Below are positions 16,589 through 24,275 of a DNA stretch of 64,000 nucleotides, one piece after another (positions within the stretch are counted from its first letter, which is position 1; each line of letters starts with the position of its first letter). The translations under genes and the position numbers were made by a program. The stretch is from AC-32 sp963716865 (lineage in GTDB: Bacteria > Actinomycetota > Thermoleophilia > Gaiellales > Gaiellaceae): the NCBI GenBank assembly GCA_963716865.1, contig CAVQUF010000003.1, positions 186,001 to 250,000 of the forward strand, in the 5' to 3' direction. The notes beneath the pieces are model-generated. The model had not been told where the DNA came from and searched no databases. It saw only the letters and a list, made by a program, of their open reading frames with translations.

Positions 16589-17144
16589 GTGCAGGTCCTG
16601 GGAATCGCCGGCAGCCTCCGGTCGGGCTCGTACAACCGGGCGCTCCTGCAGGCCGCGCGCGACCTCGCGCCCGCAGGGGTGGAGATCGTCGAGTTCGATC
16701 TCCGCGAGCTGCCCTTCTACGACGGCGACGTCGAGGCCGCCGGCGATCCCGACTTCCGTCGCGGCCTTCAAGGACGCGATCCGCTCCGCGGACGCGCTCC
16801 TGATCGCGACACCCGAGTACAACCACGGCATCCCCGGCGTGCTCAAGAACGCGATCGACTGGGCCTCGCGCCCCGCGCTCGCGTCGCCGCTGGCCGGCAA
16901 GCCCGTCGCGGTCATGGGCGCCTCGACCAGCCGCGGCGGGACCGCCAGGGCACAGAGGCAGCTCCGCGAGGTGCTCGCGTTCTCGCGCCCGGTCGTGCTG
17001 GACGGGCCTGACGTCCTCGTTCCGGAGGCGTTCATGCGCTTCGACGAGCAAGGTGCGCTCGTGGACGAGGAGGCGCGCGCGGCGATCTCAGAGCTCCTGA
17101 ATTCCCTCGCCGGCGTCGCAGGCGGTGTTACGCTCGCCGCATGA
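16589..17144 (+). pseudogene. NADPH-dependent FMN reductase, frameshifted
   Basis: The gene starts at GTG 16589 with VQVLGIAGSLRSGSYNRALL, the flavodoxin-like FMN-binding start of NAD(P)H-dependent FMN/quinone reductases. The frame breaks near 16748-16752, after residue GDP. It resumes one base later with SVAAFKDAIRSADALL and LIATPEYNHGIPGVLKNAIDW, which is the conserved core, and ends at 17144. Removing one base in that stretch restores a normal protein of about 184 residues. It may be a real mutation or a sequence error. It follows yceI by five bases and its stop overlaps the next start (ATGA). Confidence 0.82.
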
Positions 17145-17521
17145 GCACCGTCGGCGAGCTGATGACGAGCGACGTCCTGACCGTGGCCCCCGAGGACACG
17201 ATCGGCGAGACCGCCCAGCGGATGGTCGAGCTGGGCGTGAGCTCGGCGGTCGTCTCGGACTACGGCAGGCTGATCGGGATCGTCACCGAGCGCGACCTGA
17301 CGCGCGCAGTCGCCGGCCGCGTGCACACGAGCGAGGCCCGCGTCCGCGAGTGGATGACGACAGACCCCATGACGCTCTCAAAGGACTCGTCCCCGGCGGA
17401 GGCGGCCCGGATCATGCTCGAGAACGGGTTCCGCCACATCCCGATCGTCGAGGACGAGCACACGATCGGGATCGTCAGCATCCGCGACGTGGCCCGCTGG
17501 AGCACCGAGGAACCAGCCTAG
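17141..17521 (+). CDS. CBS domain protein
   Basis: A 126-residue protein consisting of two CBS motifs and nothing else. Repeat one is VGELMTSDVLTVAPEDTIGETAQRMVELGVSS with GIVTERDLTRAV; repeat two is MTTDPMTLSKDSSPAEAARIML with HIPIVEDEHTIGIVSIRDV. Pairs like this bind AMP, ATP or NAD and act as small regulatory modules. The start overlaps the stop of the FMN reductase, so it belongs to the yceI operon. Confidence 0.9.
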   Translation: MSTVGELMTSDVLTVAPEDTIGETAQRMVELGVSSAVVSDYGRLIGIVTERDLTRAVAGRVHTSEARVREWMTTDPMTLSKDSSPAEAARIMLENGFRHIPIVEDEHTIGIVSIRDVARWSTEEPA

Positions 17522-17586
17522 GCGCGGTTTCGGCTACTGTGTGAGCACGGGTCGGCACTGGGCCGCCCCGGTGAGATGAGCTTCTC

Positions 17587-17645
17587 GTTCCTCCTTCGGG
17601 TGTATCGAGGTAGGCAAGTCTCGATCCCGAACATAGGAGTCGAAC
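17587..17645 (+). promoter_or_regulatory. Folded leader that pairs the ribosome site of the DEAD-box helicase
   Basis: Four nested helices can form just upstream of the ATG at 17648. GTTC (17587-17590) pairs with GAAC (17642-17645). CTCC (17591-17594) pairs with the Shine-Dalgarno GGAG (17636-17639). TTCGGG (17595-17600) pairs with CCCGAA (17626-17631). ATCGAG (17604-17609) pairs with CTCGAT (17620-17625) around a 10-base loop. That makes 20 base pairs. The fold would hide the ribosome site, so translation should need unwinding, possibly by cold adaptation or by the helicase itself. The pairing is seen; the regulatory role is inferred. Confidence 0.65.
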
Positions 17646-17647
17646 AC

Positions 17648-18817
17648 ATGTCACAGCAGTCCTTTCGCGAGCTCGGCGTGTCCGCGACGGTTGCCGACGC
17701 GCTCGCCGCCCGCTCGATCCACGAGCCCTTCCGGATCCAGGAGCTCGTCCTGCCCGACGCCCTCGGGGGCGTGGACGTCCTCGTCCGCTCGCCCACGGGG
17801 TCGGGGAAGACGCTTGCCTTCGCCCTCGCGATCGTCGAGCGCACGCCGCCGGCCCACGCGCGCCCTTCGGCGCTCGTGCTCGTCCCGACGCGCGAGCTCG
17901 CGTCACAGGTGACCGAGGAGTTCCGGTCGCTCGCAAAGGCGAAGGGGCTCAAGGTCGCGGCCGCGTACGGAGGCGTCCCGCTTCGAGCACAGGCGAAGCG
18001 CGCCACCCAGGCGCACATCCTCGTCGCGACCCCCGGCCGGCTCGAGGATCTCGCGCAGCGCCGGCTCGTCGACCTCTCGCAGGTCCGCACGCTCGTCCTC
18101 GACGAGGCCGACCGGATGCTCGACATGGGCTTCCAGCCCCAGGTCGACCGGATCGTGCGCCGCCTGCCGCGGAACCGGCAGACGATGTTCTTCTCCGCGA
18201 CGCTCGACGGCCGCGTCGGCGAGCTCGCCCGCGCGTACACCAACAGCCCTTCCCGCATCGAGGGAGACCTCTCGCTCTCGCGGCAGCCGGGTGAGATCGA
18301 GCACCACTTCGTCCCGGTGACGGCGGACACCAAGGTGGAGACGCTGGTCGACCACATCCGATCGTCCGGCTCCACGCTCGTCTTCGTCCGGACGAAGCGA
18401 GGCGCCGACCGGCTCGTGCAGCGACTGGCCCGCCACGACGTCAAGGCGCTCGCAATGCACGGCGACCTGTCGCAACGGGCGCGCGAGCATGCGCTCGCCC
18501 GCTTCGAGAGCGGCAAGGTCGCGACGCTCGTCGCCACGGACGTCGCCGCGCGAGGGCTCGACCTCGACGATGTCACCCATGTCATCAACTACGACCCACC
18601 CGACGAGGACAAGGGGTACGTCCACCGCACGGGACGCACGGGGCGTGCGGGCCGCAGCGGCACCGCGATCACGTTCGTCCTCCCGGAGCAGCAGGCCGAC
18701 ACGAGCAGAGTCGCCCGCCGGCTAGGGCACAGGGCCCGATTCGAAGAGGCCGGGATGCCCTCCGCCCCGGCGAAGCTCGTCTACACGAGCCGCCGCGGCC
18801 GCCGCTCGAAGTGGTAA
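17648..18817 (+). CDS. DEAD-box ATP-dependent RNA helicase
   Basis: A 389-residue DEAD-box helicase. In order: Q-motif region FRELGVSATVADALAARSI with the Gln of FRIQELVLPDAL, motif I SPTGSGKT, Ia PTRELASQ, Ib TPGRLEDL, motif II variant VLDEADRML, motif III FSATLD, motif IV LVFVRTKRG, motif V ATDVAARGLD, and motif VI HRTGRTGRAG. Motif II is DEAD, as expected. The protein unwinds short RNA duplexes, in ribosome assembly, RNA decay or cold growth. The short basic tail (SRRGRRSKW) suggests RNA binding. ATG 17648 is chosen over 17576 because of the ATAGGAG site. Confidence 0.92.
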   Translation: MSQQSFRELGVSATVADALAARSIHEPFRIQELVLPDALGGVDVLVRSPTGSGKTLAFALAIVERTPPAHARPSALVLVPTRELASQVTEEFRSLAKAKGLKVAAAYGGVPLRAQAKRATQAHILVATPGRLEDLAQRRLVDLSQVRTLVLDEADRMLDMGFQPQVDRIVRRLPRNRQTMFFSATLDGRVGELARAYTNSPSRIEGDLSLSRQPGEIEHHFVPVTADTKVETLVDHIRSSGSTLVFVRTKRGADRLVQRLARHDVKALAMHGDLSQRAREHALARFESGKVATLVATDVAARGLDLDDVTHVINYDPPDEDKGYVHRTGRTGRAGRSGTAITFVLPEQQADTSRVARRLGHRARFEEAGMPSAPAKLVYTSRRGRRSKW

Positions 18818-18827
18818 CGGCCGGCCG

Positions 18828-19880
18828 CTAGACGAGCTCGAGCTGGCGATGGGCCTCCAGGCCCGAGACGCCGACGCCGACGAGTCGCAGCGCCCCTGGG
18901 CGGTCGGCGAGCGCACGGTCGAGGAGCACGCACGCGAGCTCCCAGATCCGCCCGGCGTCGTCGGTCCCGACCGGCAGGGTCGTCGAGCGGGAGCGGATCG
19001 AGAAGTCCGGGTAGCGAACCTTCGTCGTAACGGTGCGGCCCGACTGGGCCGATGCCTGAAGCCTCTCCGCGACGGTCTGTGACAGGCGCCGCAGCTCCTC
19101 CTGCAGCCGCTCGACCTCGGCCACGTCGCGCGGGAACGTCTCCTCGGCGCTGATCGAAATGGTCTCGGACGTGAGCTCGAGCGGTCGCGGGTCGATCCCG
19201 CGCGCGCGGTCGCGCAGGAGCGGGCCGAGTTTGCCCGGGAGCAGGCCGCGCAGCCGATCGTCCGGAAGCGCGGCGAGGGCTCCGATCGTCTCGACGCCCG
19301 CCCGGTGCAGGCGCTCCTCTGCCCTCGGCCCCACTCCCGGCAGGCGGCGCACGTCGAACGGCGCGAGAAACGCCGCCTCCCGCCCGGCCGGGACGACCGT
19401 CAGCCCGCCGGGCTTCCGCCGATCGCTCGCGATCTTCGCGACTACCTTGCAGGACGCGACGCCGAGCGCGCAGGTGAGGCTCGTCGTGCCACGGACGGCC
19501 GCCTGCACCGCCTCCGCAACGGCCCGGGCGCGCCCGAAGTCCGGCGCCACCTCGCCCACGTCGAGGTAGCCCTCGTCCATCCCGGTTCGCTCGACGGTGG
19601 GCACGACCTCCCTCACGGCGTTCCAGACCGCGCGCGAATATTCCCGGTAGAGCCGGTGCCGCGGGCGGAGGAAGACCGCGTGCGGGCAGCGGCGAAGCGC
19701 CTCGGCGCACGACATCGCCGAGTGGATCCCGAAGCGGCGCGCGACGTAATTCGCGGTCGCCACGACGCCGCGCCCGTGCGGGTCGCCGCCGACGACGAGC
19801 GGCTGCGCCCGCAGCTCGGGTGCCTCGAGCTCCTCCACGGCCGCGAAGAACGCGTCCAGGTCGAGGTGGGCGACGATCAC
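18828..19880 (-). CDS. dinB: DNA polymerase IV (Y-family)
   Basis: A 350-residue translesion polymerase. The N-terminus VIVAHLDLDAFFAAVEEL carries the first catalytic Asp residues. PLVVGGDPHGRGVVATANYVARRFGIHSAM forms the fingers, and the palm motif is RTGMDEGYLDV; here Met-Asp-Glu replaces the common Ser-Ile-Asp-Glu order but keeps both acids. The helix-hairpin-helix is RRLPGVGPRAEERL and the little-finger domain follows to the end. The GTG at 19880 overlaps the stop of the exchanger (GTGA), so it is the last gene of a leftward operon. The lack of an SOS box here fits operon expression. Confidence 0.9.
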   Translation of the reverse strand: MIVAHLDLDAFFAAVEELEAPELRAQPLVVGGDPHGRGVVATANYVARRFGIHSAMSCAEALRRCPHAVFLRPRHRLYREYSRAVWNAVREVVPTVERTGMDEGYLDVGEVAPDFGRARAVAEAVQAAVRGTTSLTCALGVASCKVVAKIASDRRKPGGLTVVPAGREAAFLAPFDVRRLPGVGPRAEERLHRAGVETIGALAALPDDRLRGLLPGKLGPLLRDRARGIDPRPLELTSETISISAEETFPRDVAEVERLQEELRRLSQTVAERLQASAQSGRTVTTKVRYPDFSIRSRSTTLPVGTDDAGRIWELACVLLDRALADRPGALRLVGVGVSGLEAHRQLELV

Positions 19881-20881
19881 CTTGACCCGACGATCTGGAC
19901 GACGACGAACACGGCGTAGAGCAGCAGTATCGCCGCGCCGCCCGACCTCCTGATGCCGCGGCGAGTGGCGAGCAGGCCGAGCACGACGACCGTCATGAGC
20001 ACCAGCCAGGCGAGGCCGAAGCCCCCCAGCGCCCCGAGCGAGCCGATGCTCACGAACAGCGCCGGGATCGTGATGCCGAACACGAGATTGATGCTGTTGC
20101 TGTTGAGGGTCTCGCTGACGAGCGCCGAGCCCCGCCGCTGGCGCGCGAGCCGGATGGCTGTGAACGCGTTCGGGAGGCTGGTCAGGACCGCCAGCACGAG
20201 GATTCCCACGATCGCGTCGGGCACGTTCCACCGATCGGCGAGAGCGAGTGCCGCGTCGACCATCCCGACGCTCCCGGCCACGATGATCGCGAGAGCCGGC
20301 ACGAGCGTGAGCGCGGGCACGAGCAGGGCCTCCCCGTGATGCAGCGCGTGCTCCGGGCGGTGACTCCTACCGAAGAAGGGCCGCAGGGCACGCGGAGCGC
20401 GGTTGGGCCCGAGCGCGAGCAGCGCCAGGTAGGGACCGAGGACCGCGACGAGGAGGACGACCGTCGGCCATGCGCCGATCAGCTCGAGCAGAAGCGCCCC
20501 GACGATCACCGTGGCCGCGAGACCGACGCCGCCCTCGATCGCAACCGCCTCGCGATGCAGGTGGATGCGCCCACAGATGACGGCGCTGAGCCCGATCATC
20601 GCCGCGAGGTTGAAGACGTTCGAGCCGAGCACGACGCCGACGCCGACGCCGTTCGCGCCTCGTGCGAGCGCCGCGATCGCCGAGGCGGTCTCAGGGGCGT
20701 CCGCCGCCAGCGCGGTGAGCAGCCCGAGCATCGTCTCCGGAAGGCCGAGGCGCAGGCCCACGCGGTCAAGACGTCGTGCGAAGAACGCCGCCGCAGCGAG
20801 CGTCACGGCCACGGAGGCGAGGAAGTAGATGAGATCGAGAAGCGCTGCCATCAGCAGTTGGCCGACCAGACTTCCCGGCAC
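19877..20881 (-). CDS. Sodium/calcium exchanger family membrane protein (CaCA)
   Basis: A 334-residue membrane protein built of two homologous halves of about five helices. The repeats show the alpha motifs: ALAADAPETASAIAALARGANGVGVGVVLGSNVFNLAA in the first half and LTSLPNAFTAIRLARQRRGSALVSETLNSNSINLVFG in the second. The acidic residue in each (Glu in PETA; replaced by Asn in PNAF) is relevant, because the second site lacks the usual Glu, so ion choice may differ. It likely exchanges Ca2+ or another cation for Na+ or H+. It is followed by dinB with a four-base overlap. Confidence 0.85.
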   Translation of the reverse strand: MPGSLVGQLLMAALLDLIYFLASVAVTLAAAAFFARRLDRVGLRLGLPETMLGLLTALAADAPETASAIAALARGANGVGVGVVLGSNVFNLAAMIGLSAVICGRIHLHREAVAIEGGVGLAATVIVGALLLELIGAWPTVVLLVAVLGPYLALLALGPNRAPRALRPFFGRSHRPEHALHHGEALLVPALTLVPALAIIVAGSVGMVDAALALADRWNVPDAIVGILVLAVLTSLPNAFTAIRLARQRRGSALVSETLNSNSINLVFGITIPALFVSIGSLGALGGFGLAWLVLMTVVVLGLLATRRGIRRSGGAAILLLYAVFVVVQIVGSR

Positions 20882-20908
20882 ACCCCGTCGCTTGTGCGCT
20901 AACCCTAC

Positions 20909-21460
20909 TCAGGCTTCGGTCGCGAGCGCACGCTTGGCTGCATCGGCAGCGTCCTCCGCGGCGCGCTCCGCCCGGCCCAGGCGCTCGTCGTCGCTCCCGG
21001 TCGTCAGGTTGACCTCGACGAGCCTCCGCGCGGCCCGGGCCGCGCCCGCGGCGAGCGCCGCGGCGGCGGAGGCGTCGGCACGGGCGGTGCCCTCGGCGGA
21101 CTCGGCCGCTTCGGCGGCGACGGCCGCGACGTCCGCCGCGGTCTCGGCGATGACCAGCGGGACCTCGGCGGCCTTCACGAGCGCGCGGGCGAGGTTGGCG
21201 TCGCGTCGCTCGAGCGCGGTCAGCGCGCGCTCGTAGGCCCGCGCATCCTGACCCGCGAGCGCGAGCAGCCGGTCGCGCAGGTCGAGCGCCTGCGCGCGCG
21301 CGCCCTCGGCCCCGCTCCAGCCCTCGGAGCGGGCGGCGGCCTTCGCCACGAGCGCCGCCGCGAGCGCGGCCGAGACGCCGGCGACCCACCCCGATCCAGG
21401 CACGGCGTCCGCCGAGGAGACGAGCTCTGCGAGCTCGTGCGCGTGCGTCGTCTCAGGCAC
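20909..21460 (-). CDS. Cyclodeaminase/cyclohydrolase family protein (FTCD-like)
   Basis: A 183-residue, very alanine-rich helical protein matching the formiminotetrahydrofolate cyclodeaminase fold. Visible are the start VPGSGWVAGVSAALAAALVAKAAARS (the PGGGS-type loop reads PGSGW here), LRDRLLALAGQDARAYERAL with the conserved Asp, and a long Ala/Glu helix to the end. In known enzymes it closes formimino-THF to methenyl-THF; stand-alone bacterial copies often lack proven activity. Its start overlaps the stop of the oxidoreductase upstream by eight bases, so the two are co-translated. Confidence 0.75.
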   Translation of the reverse strand: MPETTHAHELAELVSSADAVPGSGWVAGVSAALAAALVAKAAARSEGWSGAEGARAQALDLRDRLLALAGQDARAYERALTALERRDANLARALVKAAEVPLVIAETAADVAAVAAEAAESAEGTARADASAAAALAAGAARAARRLVEVNLTTGSDDERLGRAERAAEDAADAAKRALATEA

Positions 21461-22265
21461 GGCTCAGCTGCTGGAGAACCTCGTCGAGGCTCGGGCTCTC
21501 GAGGCGCGGCGAGCGCCGGAAGATCTCTGCCGCTGCCTGATGGAAGCCGTCAGGAAGATCGGCCGCCGCGAACGTCGAGGCGATCTCCTCCATCTCCGCG
21601 ACCCAGCGCCAGCCCTTGCTGCCGGCGGAGCGAGCGGCGGCCTCGCAGCGTTCGGGCAGGTCAGGCAGGGAGAGCCGCCACTCGTCCAGCAACGCGTCCT
21701 CGACGCCCTCGACCCGGGCCAGCGCCCGGATCGCGAGCAGCAGCGCGGCCGTTCCCTTCGTCCAGGCCGCGTACGCCATCTTCACGGCCGAGGCGTCACC
21801 CGGTTCCCGGGAGACGACGCGCGGCTCGAGCGCGGTGTCCGCGAAGAGCGCGGCGGCCTCCTCGGCAGAGGGCCCGGCGAGGTAGAGCCGTGTGCTCCCG
21901 GCCTCGCGCGGCGGCGGGCCGACGATCCCGCCGTCGACGAAGTGCTCGACCAGAGTCGCGATCTCGCGGGCGGTCGACGGAGAGACGGCGTTTGCATCGA
22001 CGTAGAGCCCCTCGAACCAGCCCACCGAGCGGGCCACTCCGAGCGCGGCGTGCGGCGGGCAAACGGAGAGAATCACCGTGCTGACCCGCGAGAGCTCGGT
22101 CACGGTGCCGACGTCCTCGAGACCGGCCTGCTCGGCGCGGGCCGCGGTCTCGGCGCTGCGGCCGGTCGAGGCCCAGAGCACCGGGTGGCCGCTGTCGCGC
22201 AGCGTCCTCCCAACCGCTGCGCCCATCTCGCCCGGATGGATGAGCCCGATCACCGGTGCTGCCAT
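21453..22265 (-). CDS. NAD(P)-dependent oxidoreductase with DUF1932 domain
   Basis: A 270-residue protein. Residues 1-155 are a 6-phosphogluconate/beta-hydroxyacid dehydrogenase-like NAD domain starting VIGLIHPGEMGAAVGRTLRDSG. It has VDANAVSPSTAREIATLVE and FVDGGIVGPPP in the substrate region. The C-terminal part from about residue 170 (KMAYAAWTKGTAALLLAIRALARVEG) fits the DUF1932 helical domain with the usual catalytic Lys position. The substrate is unknown. It lies between the M55 peptidase and the cyclodeaminase-like gene in one operon. Confidence 0.85.
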   Translation of the reverse strand: MAAPVIGLIHPGEMGAAVGRTLRDSGHPVLWASTGRSAETAARAEQAGLEDVGTVTELSRVSTVILSVCPPHAALGVARSVGWFEGLYVDANAVSPSTAREIATLVEHFVDGGIVGPPPREAGSTRLYLAGPSAEEAAALFADTALEPRVVSREPGDASAVKMAYAAWTKGTAALLLAIRALARVEGVEDALLDEWRLSLPDLPERCEAAARSAGSKGWRWVAEMEEIASTFAAADLPDGFHQAAAEIFRRSPRLESPSLDEVLQQLSRA

Positions 22266-22280
22266 CAGCCGCGTCCTCGC

Positions 22281-23090
22281 CTAGAAGAAGAACTGCTTCC
22301 AGGCCGTCCACCAGTCGTCGGCCCGGGAGACGATCGTGCGGGAGTCGACCAGCTCGACGCCCGCGCGGAAGCGCAGCTTCGAGGCAGGGTCGGTCCACTT
22401 GTACTCGACCCTGATCTCGCAGGGCTTGCCCGGGTCGTAGGGCTCGACGGCCTTCAGGTCCGAGAGCGCCTTCTTCGCGCCTGTCTCGACCAGCTCGCGG
22501 GCCCGGACCGGCGGCACGAGCCGCGCGCTCTGGACGCCGATCCCCTGCTTGACCTCGACGGTCGTGAGACTCTCGCCGAGCAACCCCTTGCCCTCGCGGC
22601 AGGCCGCGGCGTCGCCGGTCACCATCAGCACGGGACAGCTCCAGGCGCCGCAGAGCGCGGCGTTGATCCCGGTCTCGCCGACCTGCGTCCCGTTGAAGTA
22701 GAGGTTCAGGAAGTCGCGCCCGTAGATGGTGTGGTTCATCACGCCGTCCGGGGTGCCGGCCATCGCGTGCATGCCCACGAAGAGCGCCGCGTCGACGCCC
22801 TGCTCCAGGAAGGCCGTGTACTCGGTCCACTCATCCTGGACGACGTAGTCGCAGTCCGGGTCGAGCTCCTCGGGGATCAGCGAGTTGAAGCTGTAGTCCT
22901 TGCCGGCGCCGTGGCAGTCCATGACGACGATCTCGGTGGCGCCCGCGGCCTTCGCGCCGCGGACGGCGGCGTTGATCTCCTGCGTGTAGAGCTTGCGCCC
23001 CTCCTCGTAGAGCGGCTCGCCCGCGGAGGTCTGGGCACCGCGGACGATTCCCGCGATTCCCTCCATGTCGCTGATGACGAAGACCTTCAC
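22281..23090 (-). CDS. M55 family D-aminopeptidase (DppA-like)
   Basis: A 269-residue zinc peptidase of the DppA family. The N-terminal metal motif is VFVISDMEGIAGI with Asp-x-Glu. DCHGAGKDYSFNSLIPEEL carries the conserved Asp-x-His and GMHAMAGTPDGVMNHTI the next His cluster. These enzymes form decamers and release D-amino acids from D-Ala-D-Ala-type or other D-peptides, so they recycle cell-wall peptides. It is the first gene of a leftward operon and lies head to head with the SDR, whose start is only 19 bp away. Confidence 0.9.
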   Translation of the reverse strand: MKVFVISDMEGIAGIVRGAQTSAGEPLYEEGRKLYTQEINAAVRGAKAAGATEIVVMDCHGAGKDYSFNSLIPEELDPDCDYVVQDEWTEYTAFLEQGVDAALFVGMHAMAGTPDGVMNHTIYGRDFLNLYFNGTQVGETGINAALCGAWSCPVLMVTGDAAACREGKGLLGESLTTVEVKQGIGVQSARLVPPVRARELVETGAKKALSDLKAVEPYDPGKPCEIRVEYKWTDPASKLRFRAGVELVDSRTIVSRADDWWTAWKQFFF

Positions 23091-23109
23091 CCCTGTACCT
23101 TTTCACGCC

Positions 23110-23877
23110 GTGGACACGGGTCTCCAGGGGAAGCGTGCGCTCGTCACCGGCGCCTCGGGCGGGATCGGCTCGGCCTGCGCCCGGGCCTTCGCCGCCGAGG
23201 GCTGCGAGGTGGTCGTCCACTACCATCGCGGGCGCGAGCGGGCCGAGGCGGTCGCCGAGGAGCTCGGCGGCGCAGCGGTCGTAGGCGCGGATCTCCGGGA
23301 CGAGGCCGAGGTCGAGCGGCTGTTCGAGACGGCGGGCGCGCTCGACGTCTGCGCCGCGGTCGCCGGGGTCTGGCCGAGCGAGGACGTCCCCGTCTGGGAG
23401 CTGCCGCTCGAGCGCTGGGAGGCGACGCTGGCTGCGAACCTGACGGCGACCTTCCTGACCGCACGCGGCTTCCTGCGCCAGGTTGTGAAGAGCGGCCACG
23501 GCAGCCTCGTCCTCGTCGGCTCCACCGCCGGGCTCGTCGGCGAGGCCGGTCACGCCGACTACGCGGCCGCCAAGTCGGCGATCGTGCACGGGCTCCTGCT
23601 GAGCCTCAAGAACGAGGTCGTGCGAATCGCGCCTCGCGCGCGCGTGAACGCCGTCTGCCCGGGCTGGACCGAGTCGCCGATGACGCGTGACTCACTCGAC
23701 CCGGAGACGCTCGACCGCGTGACGCGAACGATGGCGCTGCGCAAGGTGGCCCGTCCGGAGGATGTCGCGCGCCAGGTCGTCGTGCTCGCCTCGGACGAGC
23801 TCTCCGGACACGTGACCGGCCAGGTCGTCACGGTCGCGGGCGGGATGGAGGGCCGCGTCGTCCACCAGGAGCCCTAA
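23110..23877 (+). CDS. SDR family NAD(P)-dependent oxidoreductase
   Basis: A 255-residue short-chain dehydrogenase. The cofactor loop is LVTGASGGIGSACARAF (about residues 11-27), the Asn of LAANLTATFLTARGFL is present, and the catalytic triad is Ser of VLVGSTAG with Tyr-x-x-x-Lys in DYAAAKSAIVHG. It ends with HVTGQVVTVAGGM, as in FabG-like reductases. GTG 23110 is chosen because an upstream ATG at 23065 would overlap the divergent peptidase gene. The stop codon is immediately followed by a tandem repeat block whose units also end in TAA. Confidence 0.88.
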   Translation: MDTGLQGKRALVTGASGGIGSACARAFAAEGCEVVVHYHRGRERAEAVAEELGGAAVVGADLRDEAEVERLFETAGALDVCAAVAGVWPSEDVPVWELPLERWEATLAANLTATFLTARGFLRQVVKSGHGSLVLVGSTAGLVGEAGHADYAAAKSAIVHGLLLSLKNEVVRIAPRARVNAVCPGWTESPMTRDSLDPETLDRVTRTMALRKVARPEDVARQVVVLASDELSGHVTGQVVTVAGGMEGRVVHQEP

Positions 23878-24121
23878 GGCGGTCGCTTGCGACGCCGACC
23901 TGGAAGGCGGTGACCGCTCTGCCGGCGCGCCCGTCTAAGGCGCTCGCTTGCGACGCCGACCTAGGAGGGGGTGCCGGCTTTGCCGGCGCGCCCGTCTAAG
24001 GCGCTCGCTTGCGACGCCGACCTAGGAGGGGGTGCCGGCTTTGCCGGCGCGCCCGTCTAAGGCGCTCGCTTGCGACGCCGACCTAGGAGGGGGTGCCGGC
24101 TTTGCCGGCGCGCCCGTTTAA
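23878..24121 (+). repeat. Four tandem copies of a 61-bp hairpin repeat
   Basis: Copies lie at 23878-23938 (diverged), 23939-23999, 24000-24060 and 24061-24121; the last three are identical except for one base near the final end. Each unit contains GGCGCTCGCTTGCGACGCC (a stem of GGCG.TCGC with GCGACGCC, bulged base, TT loop) and GTGCCGGCTTTGCCGGC (GCCGGC paired with itself around TTT), and ends CCCGTCTAA. The period of 61 is not a multiple of three, so it is not coding. The same unit occurs singly at 9781-9840 (minus) and 49572-49620. Together with the next hairpin it fills the 398-bp gap between genes. Confidence 0.9.
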
Positions 24122-24127
24122 CCCTGA

Positions 24128-24149
24128 ACGGCGGGCCGAGGCCCGCCGT
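24128..24149. terminator. Perfect hairpin after the 61-bp repeats
   Basis: ACGGCGGGCC at 24128-24137 is the exact inverse of GGCCCGCCGT at 24140-24149, giving a very stable stem with almost no loop. It is seven bases beyond the last repeat copy and about 126 bp before the next gene. It probably ends transcription from the SDR side, although no U run follows. Confidence 0.5.
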
Positions 24150-24275
24150 CCATGACTCTGTGCCGCAGGAAAGTTTTGTCGTCAGTCCCCGGCAGAAGAG
24201 TCGTTGGTGCAATCGGCACGCGCAGCTCGGGCCTTTAGGCTCCTCAGCACAATCGAGCGACCGAGGAGCGCGCGA

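Noticed and set aside
17576..17647. Helicase start at ATG 17576
   Set aside because: It lacks a good ribosome site and would translate the leader hairpin; ATG 17648 has GGAG and starts at the conserved N-terminus.
23878..24121. CRISPR array
   Set aside because: The repeats are directly adjacent with a 61-bp period and no variable spacers, and no cas gene is present.
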